A stretch of 64,000 nucleotides of DNA from Paenibacillus sp. FJAT-29882 (GTDB lineage: Bacteria; Bacillota; Bacilli; Bacillales; DSM-1321). Shown here piece after piece: positions 39,247 through 48,579 of this stretch. The position numbers were made by a program, and so were the translations under genes. The number at the start of each line of letters is the position of its first letter. The stretch's first letter is position 1. The notes below the pieces were generated by a model, which saw only the letters and a program-made list of their open reading frames with translations, ran no database searches and had not been told where the DNA came from. Location of the stretch: NCBI RefSeq assembly GCF_001510645.1, contig NZ_LMVB01000003.1, forward strand, positions 310,001-374,000. Direction: 5' to 3'.

Positions 39247-40830
39247 ATGAATAAGACTGTTCTAAGAAATATTTTAATAGTATGTGTGATATTTTTTATT
39301 TTTGCGGTTCCACAAGGAGTTTTTGCGCATGCATTGCTAGAAAAAGCGACTCCTGCCTCAGATAGTCACTTAAAGTCTTCTCCAAAAGAAATTGTTCTTA
39401 TGTTTAATGAAAGACTTGAAAAAGAGCTTTATTCGATAAAAGTATTTAATGAAGATGGCGAACTAGTTAGCAAAAGTAAAACAGAGATTGGTAAAGATCA
39501 AAAATACATAAAGCAAGCTTTACCGACTCTTCCTAACGGGAACTACGCCATATCATATAGTGTACTATCAGCAGATGGTCATCCAGTAAAAGGGTCTTAT
39601 GTCATTTCAATAGGTGAAGGAACGGTTCTAAAAAGCAACATGAACCAACTTGATGTAGATAAAGCCGGTAACGAATCTTCACTGTATAGCATCTATAATT
39701 CTATAGTAAGGGTTCTTTATTATATTATATTGCTCCTTGCTACTGGTTGGATTATATGGGGCACTTTGAAAACAGTAGACATTCCAGAAATGAGGACAAG
39801 TTATCGACAGTGGGCTATCTATTTGCAAATTATGCTTTTGACTACAACCATTGGCATGGGGTTTATGCAATTTATAGATCTGTTAGATAGTTGGACTTTA
39901 AGTGGGATTTGGTCCGTATTAACGGGTACGACAATAGGGCTATCTTGGTTTCTATCCATGGTATTATCTCTTTTGGGTTTTGTACTTTTACTCCGTTTTA
40001 ACTGGTTGGATAGATTGTGGGTATTTATGATTCTTGCGGTAAAGAGTATGAACGGACATGCCATGGCCTTTGATCCACCGATTCGTACAATTTCAATAGA
40101 TATCATCCATTTACTCGCAGCTGCGATATGGGCAGGGGGGCTATTTTATATCCTTGTCTTTTGGAACAAGCAACGAGAGCACGTTCGCCGATTTTTGCCG
40201 ATGTTCTCTCAAGTAGCGTTAATAAGTATCCTTGTTCTATTCGTAACAGGAATTGCTTCAACCTTGATCTTTTTACCCAAAATTGATTATCTGCTCTATA
40301 CGCCATGGGGGATTATGCTTTTAATTAAAATCGCCTTAGTCTTCTTGGTACTCGTAACGGGCGTTATTTTACGATATACAATGAAAAAGGTGAAGGCAGA
40401 TGCGATCGGGAAATGGTTGAAAATTGATTTTAGTTTGATGATCATCATTTTAATCATAGTGGGGATTTTCACTCACTTAAGTCCTATGCCGCAAAACGAA
40501 CCGCTAGTGTGGCATGAACGAGAAAAGAATATTGAATTCACAACAACGATTTCACCAAAGATACCCGGTACGAATCATTTCATGGTTGAAGTAAACTCTC
40601 ATGAAGAGGGTATAACGATTAAACGGGTTGAGCTATTTTTAAAATACCAAGATAATCCTGATGTCGCTCCGATTCAAGTACCTTTTTCCGAGATAAACCA
40701 ATCCATGGATGTTCAATACATGGTAGATGGCCAATATCTACCTTTTGCTGGGAATTGGATTGTGGAGACGCGAATATTAGATTCAGAGGATAATGAGCAT
40801 GTATTCAGTCAGGATTTTATTGTGTACTAA
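39247..40830 (+). CDS. ycnJ: Copper uptake protein YcnJ (CopC-CopD fusion)
   Basis: A 527-aa copper importer joining a periplasmic-type CopC domain and a CopD membrane domain. A signal sequence ends at GVFA, leaving His as the first mature residue (HALLEKATPAS), which with a later His (DGHPVKGSY) forms the Cu2+ site. About eight membrane segments follow, then an extracellular C-terminal domain. It is expressed under copper limitation in B. subtilis. Second gene of the operon. Confidence 0.9.
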   Translation: MNKTVLRNILIVCVIFFIFAVPQGVFAHALLEKATPASDSHLKSSPKEIVLMFNERLEKELYSIKVFNEDGELVSKSKTEIGKDQKYIKQALPTLPNGNYAISYSVLSADGHPVKGSYVISIGEGTVLKSNMNQLDVDKAGNESSLYSIYNSIVRVLYYIILLLATGWIIWGTLKTVDIPEMRTSYRQWAIYLQIMLLTTTIGMGFMQFIDLLDSWTLSGIWSVLTGTTIGLSWFLSMVLSLLGFVLLLRFNWLDRLWVFMILAVKSMNGHAMAFDPPIRTISIDIIHLLAAAIWAGGLFYILVFWNKQREHVRRFLPMFSQVALISILVLFVTGIASTLIFLPKIDYLLYTPWGIMLLIKIALVFLVLVTGVILRYTMKKVKADAIGKWLKIDFSLMIIILIIVGIFTHLSPMPQNEPLVWHEREKNIEFTTTISPKIPGTNHFMVEVNSHEEGITIKRVELFLKYQDNPDVAPIQVPFSEINQSMDVQYMVDGQYLPFAGNWIVETRILDSEDNEHVFSQDFIVY

Positions 40831-40860
40831 AAGCTAATATAAAAATTGGGGGAATTTATG

Positions 40861-41517
40861 ATGAAAAAATTATTAACATTCACGGTAATGATGATTGCTG
40901 CATTTTCTTTATTTGCCGGTATGGCAAGTGCCCATGTTACGGTTCAGCCAAAGGAAACTTCACAAGGGCAATATGAAGTGTTTACAGTCCGAGTTCCGTC
41001 TGAAAGCGAAGAGGTTCCAACAACTAAAATTGAAGTGAAATTCCCAGCTGAGGTAAATATCACTCGTTTTGAGCCAAAAGCAGGCTGGAAATATGAAGTG
41101 CAAAAAGATGCGTCTGACAAAATTACGAGTGTTACGTGGACAGCAGAAGGAGAAGGCTTAACACCAACTGACTTTGGACAGTTTAATATGCAAGGAAAAG
41201 TAGCCGATGATGCGACAGAAATCGTTTGGAAAGCATATCAAACGTACAAAGATGGTAGTGTAGTCGAATGGGTTGGGGCACCGGATGCTGATAAACCAGC
41301 TTCTGTGACAGTAGTAAACCCAGGTGATGGATCTGGTCATGATCACGGACATGGAGACGTATCAACGGATTCTACAACCAAAGACAATGGAGCTAAAGAA
41401 CAGGTGTCTGAAGAAACAACTACATCAAGCTCGAGCAATGCACCATTATACCTTTCCATTGCGGCCTTAATTGTAGGATTGTTATCACTAGGGTTGTCTT
41501 TTAGAAAAAGAAGTTAA
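40861..41517 (+). CDS. ycnI: Copper-binding membrane protein YcnI (DUF1775)
   Basis: A 218-aa protein with a signal peptide cleaved after ASA to expose an N-terminal His (HVTVQPKETSQG), the copper ligand in the YcnI family. The DUF1775 beta domain follows, then a His-rich linker (HDHGHGD), a Ser/Thr stretch and a C-terminal membrane anchor. It probably delivers copper to YcnJ. Start at ATG 40861, 8 bp after GGGGG; ATG 40858 is an alternative. Confidence 0.9.
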   Translation: MKKLLTFTVMMIAAFSLFAGMASAHVTVQPKETSQGQYEVFTVRVPSESEEVPTTKIEVKFPAEVNITRFEPKAGWKYEVQKDASDKITSVTWTAEGEGLTPTDFGQFNMQGKVADDATEIVWKAYQTYKDGSVVEWVGAPDADKPASVTVVNPGDGSGHDHGHGDVSTDSTTKDNGAKEQVSEETTTSSSSNAPLYLSIAALIVGLLSLGLSFRKRS

Positions 41518-41524
41518 ATACACT

Positions 41525-41558
41525 GCGAGGCAAGAGAATAGACTCTCTTGCCTCCTTA
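41525..41558 (+). terminator. ycnKJI terminator
   Basis: GAGGCAAGAGA pairs with TCTCTTGCCTC, followed by CTTATAATT. A second, weaker hairpin (GAGCAGATT / AATCTGCTC) follows at 41636-41672. Confidence 0.75.
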
Positions 41559-41804
41559 TAATTGTCTATATTCATTTGAATGAACCTCGTCAGATTCAGG
41601 GAAGACTACTTAATTCAGGGAAAATAGATGAAGAAGAGCAGATTCCAAATATGAATTTTGAAATCTGCTCTTTGGGTTATAAGTAGCTCATGGCCTAGAA
41701 ATGCGGTTCGTATAATTCTTTCAAATTCAGCTGAAAAAATACACATCCCTTCAATCTCCTGTTAAAATTAAACGGAATACTGATTAATGGGAGGAGTTCG
41801 TACG

Positions 41805-42419
41805 ATGTTTAAAAAAATTGCTTCAGACGCATTAGGTTTATCAGATATCGGAACCATTATTTCACCTTCGGATTATGACAAAACAGATGCCGACGATTAT
41901 ATCATGCATGAAGATGATGAAAAGATCTATTTTTTAATTAAGACAAAAATGGATGAGTACTGCTTTACGAATTTGGCGATCGTTCATGTGGATGGAGAAA
42001 GTGCGATTTCCTCTAAAAGAACATTGAAACGATATCCGTATTCCCAATACATCATATCTGATGTGTTCCTTGAAACGGCGGGGAAAATTGATTTAGATGT
42101 TGAAATCAAATTTAAAGTAGGAAAAGAGCAATTTGATATTGATGTAAAAAAAGACCAAATTGAACAATTAAAAGATTTATATAAATCACTTTTACGTATC
42201 TCTGAAATCACTCATGAAAATAAGATCTATATCGATCTGGCATCGCAAAGCTTAGATAAAGCAGTAAGTATTCTACAAAACTCACGAACGGATGACAATA
42301 AATTAGCAGATACATACAGAGACTTAACGGATTTTGGCTTTACGTGGTTAACTTCTGTTCGTGAGCAGTACCATACGAAGGACTTTGGTGAAATATACGA
42401 AAAGTATATTAATAACTAA
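41805..42419 (+). CDS. YvbH-like PH-domain protein
   Basis: A 204-aa cytosolic protein with a bacterial PH-like domain (FKKIASDALGLSDIG, then IYFLIKTKMDEYCFTNLAIVHVDGESAISSKR) and a helical C-terminal region, the architecture of B. subtilis YvbH. Molecular role unknown. ATG 41805 follows GGGAGGAG; an upstream start at 41787 would overlap it. Stand-alone gene. Confidence 0.75.
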   Translation: MFKKIASDALGLSDIGTIISPSDYDKTDADDYIMHEDDEKIYFLIKTKMDEYCFTNLAIVHVDGESAISSKRTLKRYPYSQYIISDVFLETAGKIDLDVEIKFKVGKEQFDIDVKKDQIEQLKDLYKSLLRISEITHENKIYIDLASQSLDKAVSILQNSRTDDNKLADTYRDLTDFGFTWLTSVREQYHTKDFGEIYEKYINN

Positions 42420-42908
42420 ATATGAGACTGCAAAATCATCGGCCTCAGAAGCTGCTCTTCTGGGGTTATTTGTGTTCTCATTTACAGAGAATAGCGGATG
42501 TGAAATGTCAAAGTAGTTTATGGTTATGAAGGAATTGCTAAAAAACAACAGTTGGAAATAGCAATGGACAATGATGAAATGAGTAGATCTATTAACAAAA
42601 TCCCTAAATTGGATGGGAGAGCATCGGAACTCTTCCATTTTTAATGTAAAAAGAGAATAATTGAGAATACAACTGGGAAATCCTACTCTATATTAGAAGA
42701 ATAGGTTAATTAAAAAAACAAAGTTTCAAGTTTTAGTGCCTAGCACAATTAGCTTCGTTTCCTATGAACTCGGTACTTGCGCATGGTGTACATGATATTT
42801 GTCATATAGACCACTTGACGTTTATGCCTATCATTACCTGGTGCTATATTCTAATATAAGTATATAAGAGGGCTGAATGTTAAGCCTAATCGGTATTAGG
42901 AGGACGTC
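42420..42908. other. Intergenic region upstream of des
   Basis: It contains a hairpin (CCTCAGAAG / CTTCTGGGG, 42441-42464) that may end the previous gene, and a short frame around 42520-42645 without a start. Near 42786-42812, ATGATATTTGTCAT in a longer imperfect palindrome is a possible DesR site for des. Nothing else is supported. Confidence 0.4.
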
Positions 42909-43949
42909 ATGAGTAAACAAAAGACTGCAGAACTAAGAAAAAATGTTGCTCCATTTGAGAAGTCAGATATGATAAGAAGTGTAAAACAGCTTTTTAATAC
43001 ATTCCCGCCGTTTTTTTTACTTTGGTTTGTGGCTTATCAAAGCTTAGCGGTATCTTATTGGTTAACACTTGTGTTTGCCATACTAGCTTCCGGGTTTGTA
43101 GTAAGAATCTTTATCATTTTCCATGATTGTACCCACGGCTCGTTTTTCAAAAATAAAAAGGCCAATACAATCCTCGGCACAATTAGCGGGATTATCACGA
43201 TGTTTCCATACGAACAATGGAAAAGAAGTCATTCCATTCACCATGCTACAAGCGGTAACTTGGACAAGCGCGGAACAGGTGATGTTTGGGTCATGACAGT
43301 AGAAGAATATGTCGCTGCCACTCCATGGGGCCGCTTGCAGTACAGGCTCTATCGAAATCCAATTGTCATGTTTGGACTAGGTCCGATTTATCTATTTCTC
43401 GTGTCTAATCGGTTTAATCGAAAAGATGCAAGACGCAAAGAGCGTTTGAATATGTATGTAACGAATGGTTCAATTGTAGCGATTTGTGCACTTCTATGCT
43501 GGGCAATTGGCTGGCAGGCTTTTCTTCTCGTGCAAGCTCCGATTCTCTTTGTGTCAGGGTCCCTCGGAATTTGGTTGTTCTATGTACAGCATCAATTTGA
43601 GGATTCCTATTTTGAAAATGAATCAGAGTGGGATTATGTGAAGGCGGCAGTGGATGGAAGCTCTTATTATAAATTGCCGAAAATCTTGCAATGGGTAACA
43701 GGGAATATTGGATTCCATCATGTTCATCACCTATCTCCAAGAGTTCCGAACTATAACTTAGAAAAAGCTCATGAATCGACACCGCCATTGCAAAAGGCAA
43801 CGACGATTACACTGGGGACAAGTTTAAAGTCTCTTCGTTTTAGACTTTTTGATCAAAAGAATAAAGCGTTCGTTAGCTTTAAAGAAATTAAGCATTTGCT
43901 TGATACGGCTAAAGTAAATCCAGACCAGCAAAGCTTGCAAGAAAAATAA
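42909..43949 (+). CDS. des: Membrane fatty acid desaturase
   Basis: It introduces a cis double bond into membrane phospholipid acyl chains on cooling. The 346-aa protein has four membrane segments and the three di-iron His boxes HDCTHGS, HSIHHA and HHVHHL. AGGAGG precedes the ATG. The sensor kinase and regulator genes that control des in B. subtilis follow directly, so this is a complete Des thermosensing unit. Confidence 0.93.
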   Translation: MSKQKTAELRKNVAPFEKSDMIRSVKQLFNTFPPFFLLWFVAYQSLAVSYWLTLVFAILASGFVVRIFIIFHDCTHGSFFKNKKANTILGTISGIITMFPYEQWKRSHSIHHATSGNLDKRGTGDVWVMTVEEYVAATPWGRLQYRLYRNPIVMFGLGPIYLFLVSNRFNRKDARRKERLNMYVTNGSIVAICALLCWAIGWQAFLLVQAPILFVSGSLGIWLFYVQHQFEDSYFENESEWDYVKAAVDGSSYYKLPKILQWVTGNIGFHHVHHLSPRVPNYNLEKAHESTPPLQKATTITLGTSLKSLRFRLFDQKNKAFVSFKEIKHLLDTAKVNPDQQSLQEK

Positions 43950-44014
43950 GATTCACACAGTACATCCATGAGCGCCTGCCCTAAAACTCAGGCGATGAAA
44001 AAGAGTCAGGTACT

Positions 44015-44058
44015 ATAAAGTGAAACTTCAATCAGCGGGGGTTTTCTTCATCCCCCGC
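44015..44058 (-). repeat. Family II right-end fragment, copy F
   Basis: ATAAAGTGAAACTTCAATCA is followed by the hairpin GCGGGGG / CCCCCGC; the left end is missing. It lies 66 bp after des and could act as its terminator. Confidence 0.65.
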
Positions 44059-44078
44059 CCCTTTCCACTCAAAAAACC

Positions 44079-44108
44079 ATTCCGTACGCCAAAGAATGGT
44101 TTTTTGTT
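44079..44108 (+). terminator. Terminator between des and desK
   Basis: AAAAAACCATTC pairs with GAATGGTTTTTT, loop of 9-10 nt. Confidence 0.8.
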
Positions 44109-44156
44109 AATTTAGTAGTATATACTAGAATGAACGATACATGTAGGAGGCATCTC

Positions 44157-45293
44157 ATGCAGAAATGGTATCATATTTTTCCTAAAAATACGGGCCTTAG
44201 CCCATATGTTGGGATTATCTTTTGTATTCTTCCTTTTTACTTTATTTTCAAGTCCTCGTCATTATTTGTCATTTTCTTTGGAATCATTATGACTATCTTG
44301 TTTTTTACTTCCTATCGTTTTGCGTTTATATTAAAGGGGTGGCCGGTATACGTCTTTGTCGCTATTCAAATCGTGATCAGCGTGGCGATGACCGCTCTAT
44401 TTGGCTATATTTATTTTTCTTTATTTTTGGCCTATTTCATTGGGAATGTCCAAAATAAAGCTGGATTTATCAGCTTGTATATTGTTCATCTTGTTTCAAC
44501 AACCATTGCCGCTGTTAGTTTAGGGTTTATTTTTCAAAAGGACATATTCGTATCACAGCTTCCTTTTATCGTGATTAGCGTAATTGGCGTCATCCTACTC
44601 CCGGTTAGCACCTATAATAGGAACAAGCGTGAAGAGCTGGAAGAGAAATTAGAAGATGCAAACAAGCGGATCTCTGAATTGGTGAAAATTGAAGAACGTC
44701 AGCGCATTGCCCGTGATCTGCACGATACGTTGGGACAGAAGCTTTCCCTTATTGGTTTGAAAAGCGATCTTGCCAGCAGGTTAATGGAGATTAATCCTGA
44801 GTCTGCCAAAAATGAAATTAACGATATTCGTCAGACTGCTCGAACGGCACTGAATGAAGTGAGGGAAATGGTTTCCGAAATGCGAGGTACAAAGCTTGAA
44901 GATGAGGTTCTGAGGATCAGGCAAATTTTAAAAGCAGCTCAAATGGACTTTAGTATGGAAGGGGATACGAATTTGCCCCATACCCCTTTGTTAGTCGAGA
45001 ATGTGTTAAGCATGTGTTTGAAGGAAGCTGTTAATAATGTTGTCAAACATAGCAAAGCGTCTTGGTGCAAATTGTCTATTGAGAAACTGCGTACAGAGCT
45101 GCTTATAAAAGTACAGGATGATGGGGTTGGCATTCAAAAAACTGAATTTTTTCATGGAAATGGCCTAAAAGGGATGAAGGAGCGATTGGAATTCGTGAAT
45201 GGTAGCCTAGAAATCCAATCTTCTGAAGGCACGACACTTTACATTCGAGTACCGAACGGAATTAAGAAGGCAGAACAGGAGGGGATGGTATGA
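44157..45293 (+). CDS. desK: Sensor histidine kinase DesK
   Basis: A 378-aa membrane thermosensor kinase. Five membrane segments in the first 155 residues form the sensor, then a two-helix coiled coil, the HisKA_3 domain with phospho-His in RIARDLHDTLGQKLS, and a C-terminal ATPase domain with VQDDGVGI and NGLKGMKERL. ATG 44157 is 6 bp after AGGAGG. It acts on DesR, encoded 4 bp inside the 3' end. Confidence 0.93.
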   Translation: MQKWYHIFPKNTGLSPYVGIIFCILPFYFIFKSSSLFVIFFGIIMTILFFTSYRFAFILKGWPVYVFVAIQIVISVAMTALFGYIYFSLFLAYFIGNVQNKAGFISLYIVHLVSTTIAAVSLGFIFQKDIFVSQLPFIVISVIGVILLPVSTYNRNKREELEEKLEDANKRISELVKIEERQRIARDLHDTLGQKLSLIGLKSDLASRLMEINPESAKNEINDIRQTARTALNEVREMVSEMRGTKLEDEVLRIRQILKAAQMDFSMEGDTNLPHTPLLVENVLSMCLKEAVNNVVKHSKASWCKLSIEKLRTELLIKVQDDGVGIQKTEFFHGNGLKGMKERLEFVNGSLEIQSSEGTTLYIRVPNGIKKAEQEGMV

Positions 45294-45889
45294 TACGAAT
45301 CGTCATTGCAGAAGATCAGCGCATGTTACTTGGCGCACTAGGATCTCTACTTGATTTGGAAGAAGACATGGAAGTGGTCGGAAAAGCGAGCAATGGTGAA
45401 GAGGCACTTGCTCTTGTTCATCGTCTTTTGCCCGATATTTGCATCATGGATATTGAGATGCCTGCGAAAAGCGGGCTTGATGTAGCGGAAGAATTAAAGG
45501 GTCACTCTTGCAAAATCATTATTCTTACGACGTTTGCCCGCCCTGGTTATTTTGAACGTGCGCGAAAGGCAGGAGTTGGCGGATATTTATTGAAGGACAG
45601 CCCTAGTGAAGATTTAGCAAGTTCGATTCGAATCATTATGGATGGACGACGCATCTATGCACCAGAGCTCGTTGATATGGCCTTCGAAGAGGAAAATCCA
45701 TTAACCGATCGGGAAAAGCAAGTGCTTGGTCTGATTGCTGATGGGAAGAATACGAAAGAAATTGCCAAGGAACTGTTTATTACAACAGGAACAGTACGTA
45801 ACTATATTTCTGTCATTCTTGATAAATTAGATGTAAGTAACCGGATTGAGGCGATTTCGCGGTTTAAGGAAAAAGGTTGGTTTAAATAA
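45290..45889 (+). CDS. desR: Response regulator DesR
   Basis: A 199-aa NarL/FixJ-type regulator activating des at low temperature. The receiver has the acidic pair EDQ near the start, phospho-Asp in CIMDIEMP and Lys in LLKDS; the LuxR-type HTH is at residues 135-195 (LTDREKQVLGLIADGKNTKEIA). Overlaps desK by 4 bp. Confidence 0.93.
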   Translation: MIRIVIAEDQRMLLGALGSLLDLEEDMEVVGKASNGEEALALVHRLLPDICIMDIEMPAKSGLDVAEELKGHSCKIIILTTFARPGYFERARKAGVGGYLLKDSPSEDLASSIRIIMDGRRIYAPELVDMAFEEENPLTDREKQVLGLIADGKNTKEIAKELFITTGTVRNYISVILDKLDVSNRIEAISRFKEKGWFK

Positions 45890-46147
45890 GAAATGAAGAG
45901 CCTTTGGACTGTACTAGAAAAAAGCTGCTTTCACAAAACTAAAAAATGATCTTCTCTTTAATAAGATCTCAAAACGGCTTCCCATTAGGGCAGTCTTTTT
46001 GTTTTTCAGCTCTAAAACGTAATAGACCAAGATTCAAGCATAGGCTATACTTAGGAATGAATTATCTGATTTTTTTAACTTCATTAAATATACAGTTGTG
46101 CCTATGTGGGGGTATTGTTATAGAATCTTAAATAGGGAGTGATTGTA

Positions 46148-46441
46148 TTGATTTTAGAAGCGGTTTTTTTACAAGTTAAACAAGGAATGGAAGATGAATA
46201 CGAAGAAACTTTTCGTGAAGCTTCCAAGATTATTTCTTCGATGGCTGGCTATGTTACTCACGGTTTGCAGCGTTGCCTAGAGGTAGAAGGGAAATATTTA
46301 TTGTTAGTGACGTGGGAAAGATTAGAGGATCATACCGTAGGCTTTAGGGAATCGACAGAATATCAGGAGTGGAAGAAGCTTTTGCATCATTATTATGATC
46401 CATTTCCTATCGTAGAGCATTTTAAAAAAGTCAGACTTTAA
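46148..46441 (+). CDS. Antibiotic biosynthesis monooxygenase (ABM)-like protein
   Basis: A 97-aa ferredoxin-like fold protein of the ABM superfamily, shown by the pattern LEAVFLQVKQGMEDEYEETF, GYVTHGLQRCLE and LLVTWERLEDHTVGF. Members include haem- and quinol-oxidising enzymes; no active-site residue is diagnostic here. The start is taken as TTG 46148 with AGGGAGTG upstream; GTG 46139 is possible but overlaps the ribosome site. Confidence 0.65.
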   Translation: MILEAVFLQVKQGMEDEYEETFREASKIISSMAGYVTHGLQRCLEVEGKYLLLVTWERLEDHTVGFRESTEYQEWKKLLHHYYDPFPIVEHFKKVRL

Positions 46442-46456
46442 TTAAAGGAAGTAAAA

Positions 46457-46510
46457 AATATCCCGATTCAACGGGCAGTAAAACTTCCACTGATTGAAGT
46501 TTCACTTTAT
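46457..46510 (+). repeat. Family II minimal element, copy E
   Basis: TATCCCGATTCAACGGGCAG joined to CACTGATTGAAGTTTCACTT, 54 bp, starting 16 bp after the stop of the ABM-like gene. Nearly identical in layout to copy D. Confidence 0.75.
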
Positions 46511-46595
46511 CGATCATTAGATTTCTTTTTAATTAAGCGAATGAGTTATGATTATGATATATTGATTTACGCAAAATTGAAAGGGGACATAAATT

Positions 46596-47117
46596 ATGCA
46601 AAAAGCAACATTTGCAGGCGGTTGTTTTTGGTGTATGGTGACACCGTTTGAAGAATTACCTGGTATTGGTGGAATTGTTTCTGGATACTCTGGTGGACAT
46701 GTTACAAATCCGACATATGAGCAAGTAAAAACAGGCACGACTGGTCATTATGAAGTGGTTGAAATTACATACGATCCAGAGCTTTTCCCTTATGAGCGTT
46801 TGTTGGAACTGTTTTGGCAGCAAATTGATCCGACAGATCCAGACGGTCAGTTCCAAGATCGCGGCAATCAATATCGAGCGGCTATCTTTTATCATGACGA
46901 GAAACAATTGGAATTGGCTCAAAAGTCAAAAGAAGAAATGGCGATGAGCGGCAAATTCAAGAAGCCGATCGTAACGGAAATCCTACCAGCTCAAACGTTT
47001 TATGAAGCGGAAGATTATCATCAAGATTTCCATAAGAAGAATCCGAAGCATTATAAAGAAGATCGCAAACAATCTGGGCGTGATGAGTTTATTGATCAGC
47101 ACTGGAATGACAAATAA
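46596..47117 (+). CDS. msrA: Peptide methionine sulfoxide reductase MsrA
   Basis: It reduces the S-epimer of methionine sulfoxide in proteins. The 173-aa protein shows GGCFWC with the catalytic Cys10 and DQFQDRGNQYRAAIF-type substrate loop (DGQFQDRGNQYRAAIF). No recycling Cys is visible near the C-terminus, unlike some homologues; Cys13 may serve. No fused MsrB domain. AAAGGGG precedes the ATG. Confidence 0.93.
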   Translation: MQKATFAGGCFWCMVTPFEELPGIGGIVSGYSGGHVTNPTYEQVKTGTTGHYEVVEITYDPELFPYERLLELFWQQIDPTDPDGQFQDRGNQYRAAIFYHDEKQLELAQKSKEEMAMSGKFKKPIVTEILPAQTFYEAEDYHQDFHKKNPKHYKEDRKQSGRDEFIDQHWNDK

Positions 47118-47132
47118 TAACTGAATCAAGGG

Positions 47133-47236
47133 TGTCTCATAAGGGTCTGACCTCGCACGCTAAAACAGTATGTAGTGTTTAAGACACTTATCTTACGCGT
47201 ATTTAGTTGTTGCGGAGTCTGACCCTTTCTTTGGGA
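47133..47236. repeat. Family I palindromic repeat, copy 5
   Basis: GTGTCTCATAAGGGTCTGAC at the left and GAGTCTGACCCTTTC at the right, with AGTATGTAGTG / GACACTTA inside. Closest to copies at 21856 and 98. It follows msrA by 16 bp and may terminate it. 47237-47444 otherwise shows nothing. Confidence 0.65.
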
Positions 47237-47444
47237 CTTCCCGTTTCATTGACACTCACGGTCATTCTGGATAGATCAAAGAAAATAATTGTAATATTTA
47301 TAGAGGGATCGTGTGATAATACCCCTAATAGATGAAAAGTAAAAAGTGTCACATTACTTACCTGTTTTCTCTAGGGTTACTAACTTGGTTTGACTACTGC
47401 AATGAGTTGTTAATAAGTGGATCAAACGAAAAGGGCGTACAAAC

Positions 47445-48398
47445 ATGACAAAACCAAACAAAGGGACAAGATCAAGCAAGTATCGGAGGAAGAAAAAGAA
47501 GAAAGTCTTTTTATCGATTTTTCTATTACTCGTTCTCATCGGTCTTTCTGGAGCAGGATATTTATATTTTGAATATAAGATGGCATTACAGAAGTCTGAA
47601 GCTGAAATTGACACGAACATAAAGTCAGATATTGAGTTCAAGGGTGTAGAAGATCAGTTGGGGCGGGTTAATATCCTCCTACTTGGAGTAGATACAAGGG
47701 GTAAAGAAAAGTCCCGAACAGATACAATTATGATTGCTCAATATAATCCAGAAACGAAAAAATCAAAGTTAGTATCTCTCATGCGGGATATCTATGTAGA
47801 TATTCCTGGACATAAAAAAAATAAACTGAATGCGGCATATGCATTTGGAGAAACCGAATTATTAAGAAAGACGATCAAGGAAAACTTTGATGTCGATCTA
47901 CAATATTACGCCATTATCGATTTCAAGGGATTTGCTAAAACAATTGATATCGCTTTCCCTAAAGGAGTTGAAATCGATGTGGAGCAGAAAATGTCAAAAG
48001 GAATAGATATGACACTAAAACCAGGCGTTCAACAATTAAATGGCGATCAATTGCTCGGATATGTCAGATGGCGCGGTGGTCCGGATAGTGACTTTGGTCG
48101 TGTCAAACGACAACAAAAGGTTATGCAAATATTGGCTGATAAAATGGCAAGCGTTCAAGGGGTATTCAAACTACCAAGAATGATTGGAACAATTCAGCCG
48201 TACATCCAAACGAATCTTAGTTACGCCAATCTATTAGGAATGGGCACTTCGTTTATATCAGATAGTAATCAAGATATTCAAAAGCTTATGATACCAATCG
48301 ATGGTACGGCAAAAGACGCAAGGCATTCGGTAGGTTTGGTCCTGGAAATTGAGATGGAAAAGAATAAAGAAGCATTAAAGGCATTTTTAAATGAGTGA
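47445..48398 (+). CDS. LytR-CpsA-Psr (LCP) family cell-wall polymer ligase
   Basis: A 317-aa single-pass membrane protein: a basic cytoplasmic N-terminus, one membrane segment (FLSIFLLLVLIGLSGAGYLYF) and the extracellular LCP domain, with RVNILLLGVDTRG, SRTDTIMIA, SLMRDIYVDIPG and YVRWRGGPDSDFGRVKRQQ. The family transfers wall teichoic acid or other undecaprenyl-linked polymers to peptidoglycan; which polymer cannot be told. Monocistronic, with a terminator after it. Confidence 0.9.
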   Translation: MTKPNKGTRSSKYRRKKKKKVFLSIFLLLVLIGLSGAGYLYFEYKMALQKSEAEIDTNIKSDIEFKGVEDQLGRVNILLLGVDTRGKEKSRTDTIMIAQYNPETKKSKLVSLMRDIYVDIPGHKKNKLNAAYAFGETELLRKTIKENFDVDLQYYAIIDFKGFAKTIDIAFPKGVEIDVEQKMSKGIDMTLKPGVQQLNGDQLLGYVRWRGGPDSDFGRVKRQQKVMQILADKMASVQGVFKLPRMIGTIQPYIQTNLSYANLLGMGTSFISDSNQDIQKLMIPIDGTAKDARHSVGLVLEIEMEKNKEALKAFLNE

Positions 48399-48407
48399 TG
48401 TGTTAAA

Positions 48408-48474
48408 GGATGATGGATAAGAATAAGGAACCAAGTCATTATGGAATTGGGAGTTACTCTTATCTATCATCCTT
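48408..48474 (+). terminator. LCP gene terminator
   Basis: GGATGATGGATAAG and CTTATCTATCATCC form a near-perfect stem across a 30-nt loop, followed by TTCTTT. Confidence 0.6.
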
Positions 48475-48579
48475 CTTTGACTCGTGTAGAAAGAGGTTTG
48501 AGTATGATGATTGCGTGGTCCGGCCCTTTCGTTATGGGATCTCTACTTTGACGCATATTCTCAATTTTTACCTTTTTAA

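Noticed and set aside
42520-42645. A short open frame (EGIAKKQQLEIAMDNDEMSR...) before des.
   Set aside because: No usable start codon or ribosome site and no recognisable family; too short to call a gene remnant.
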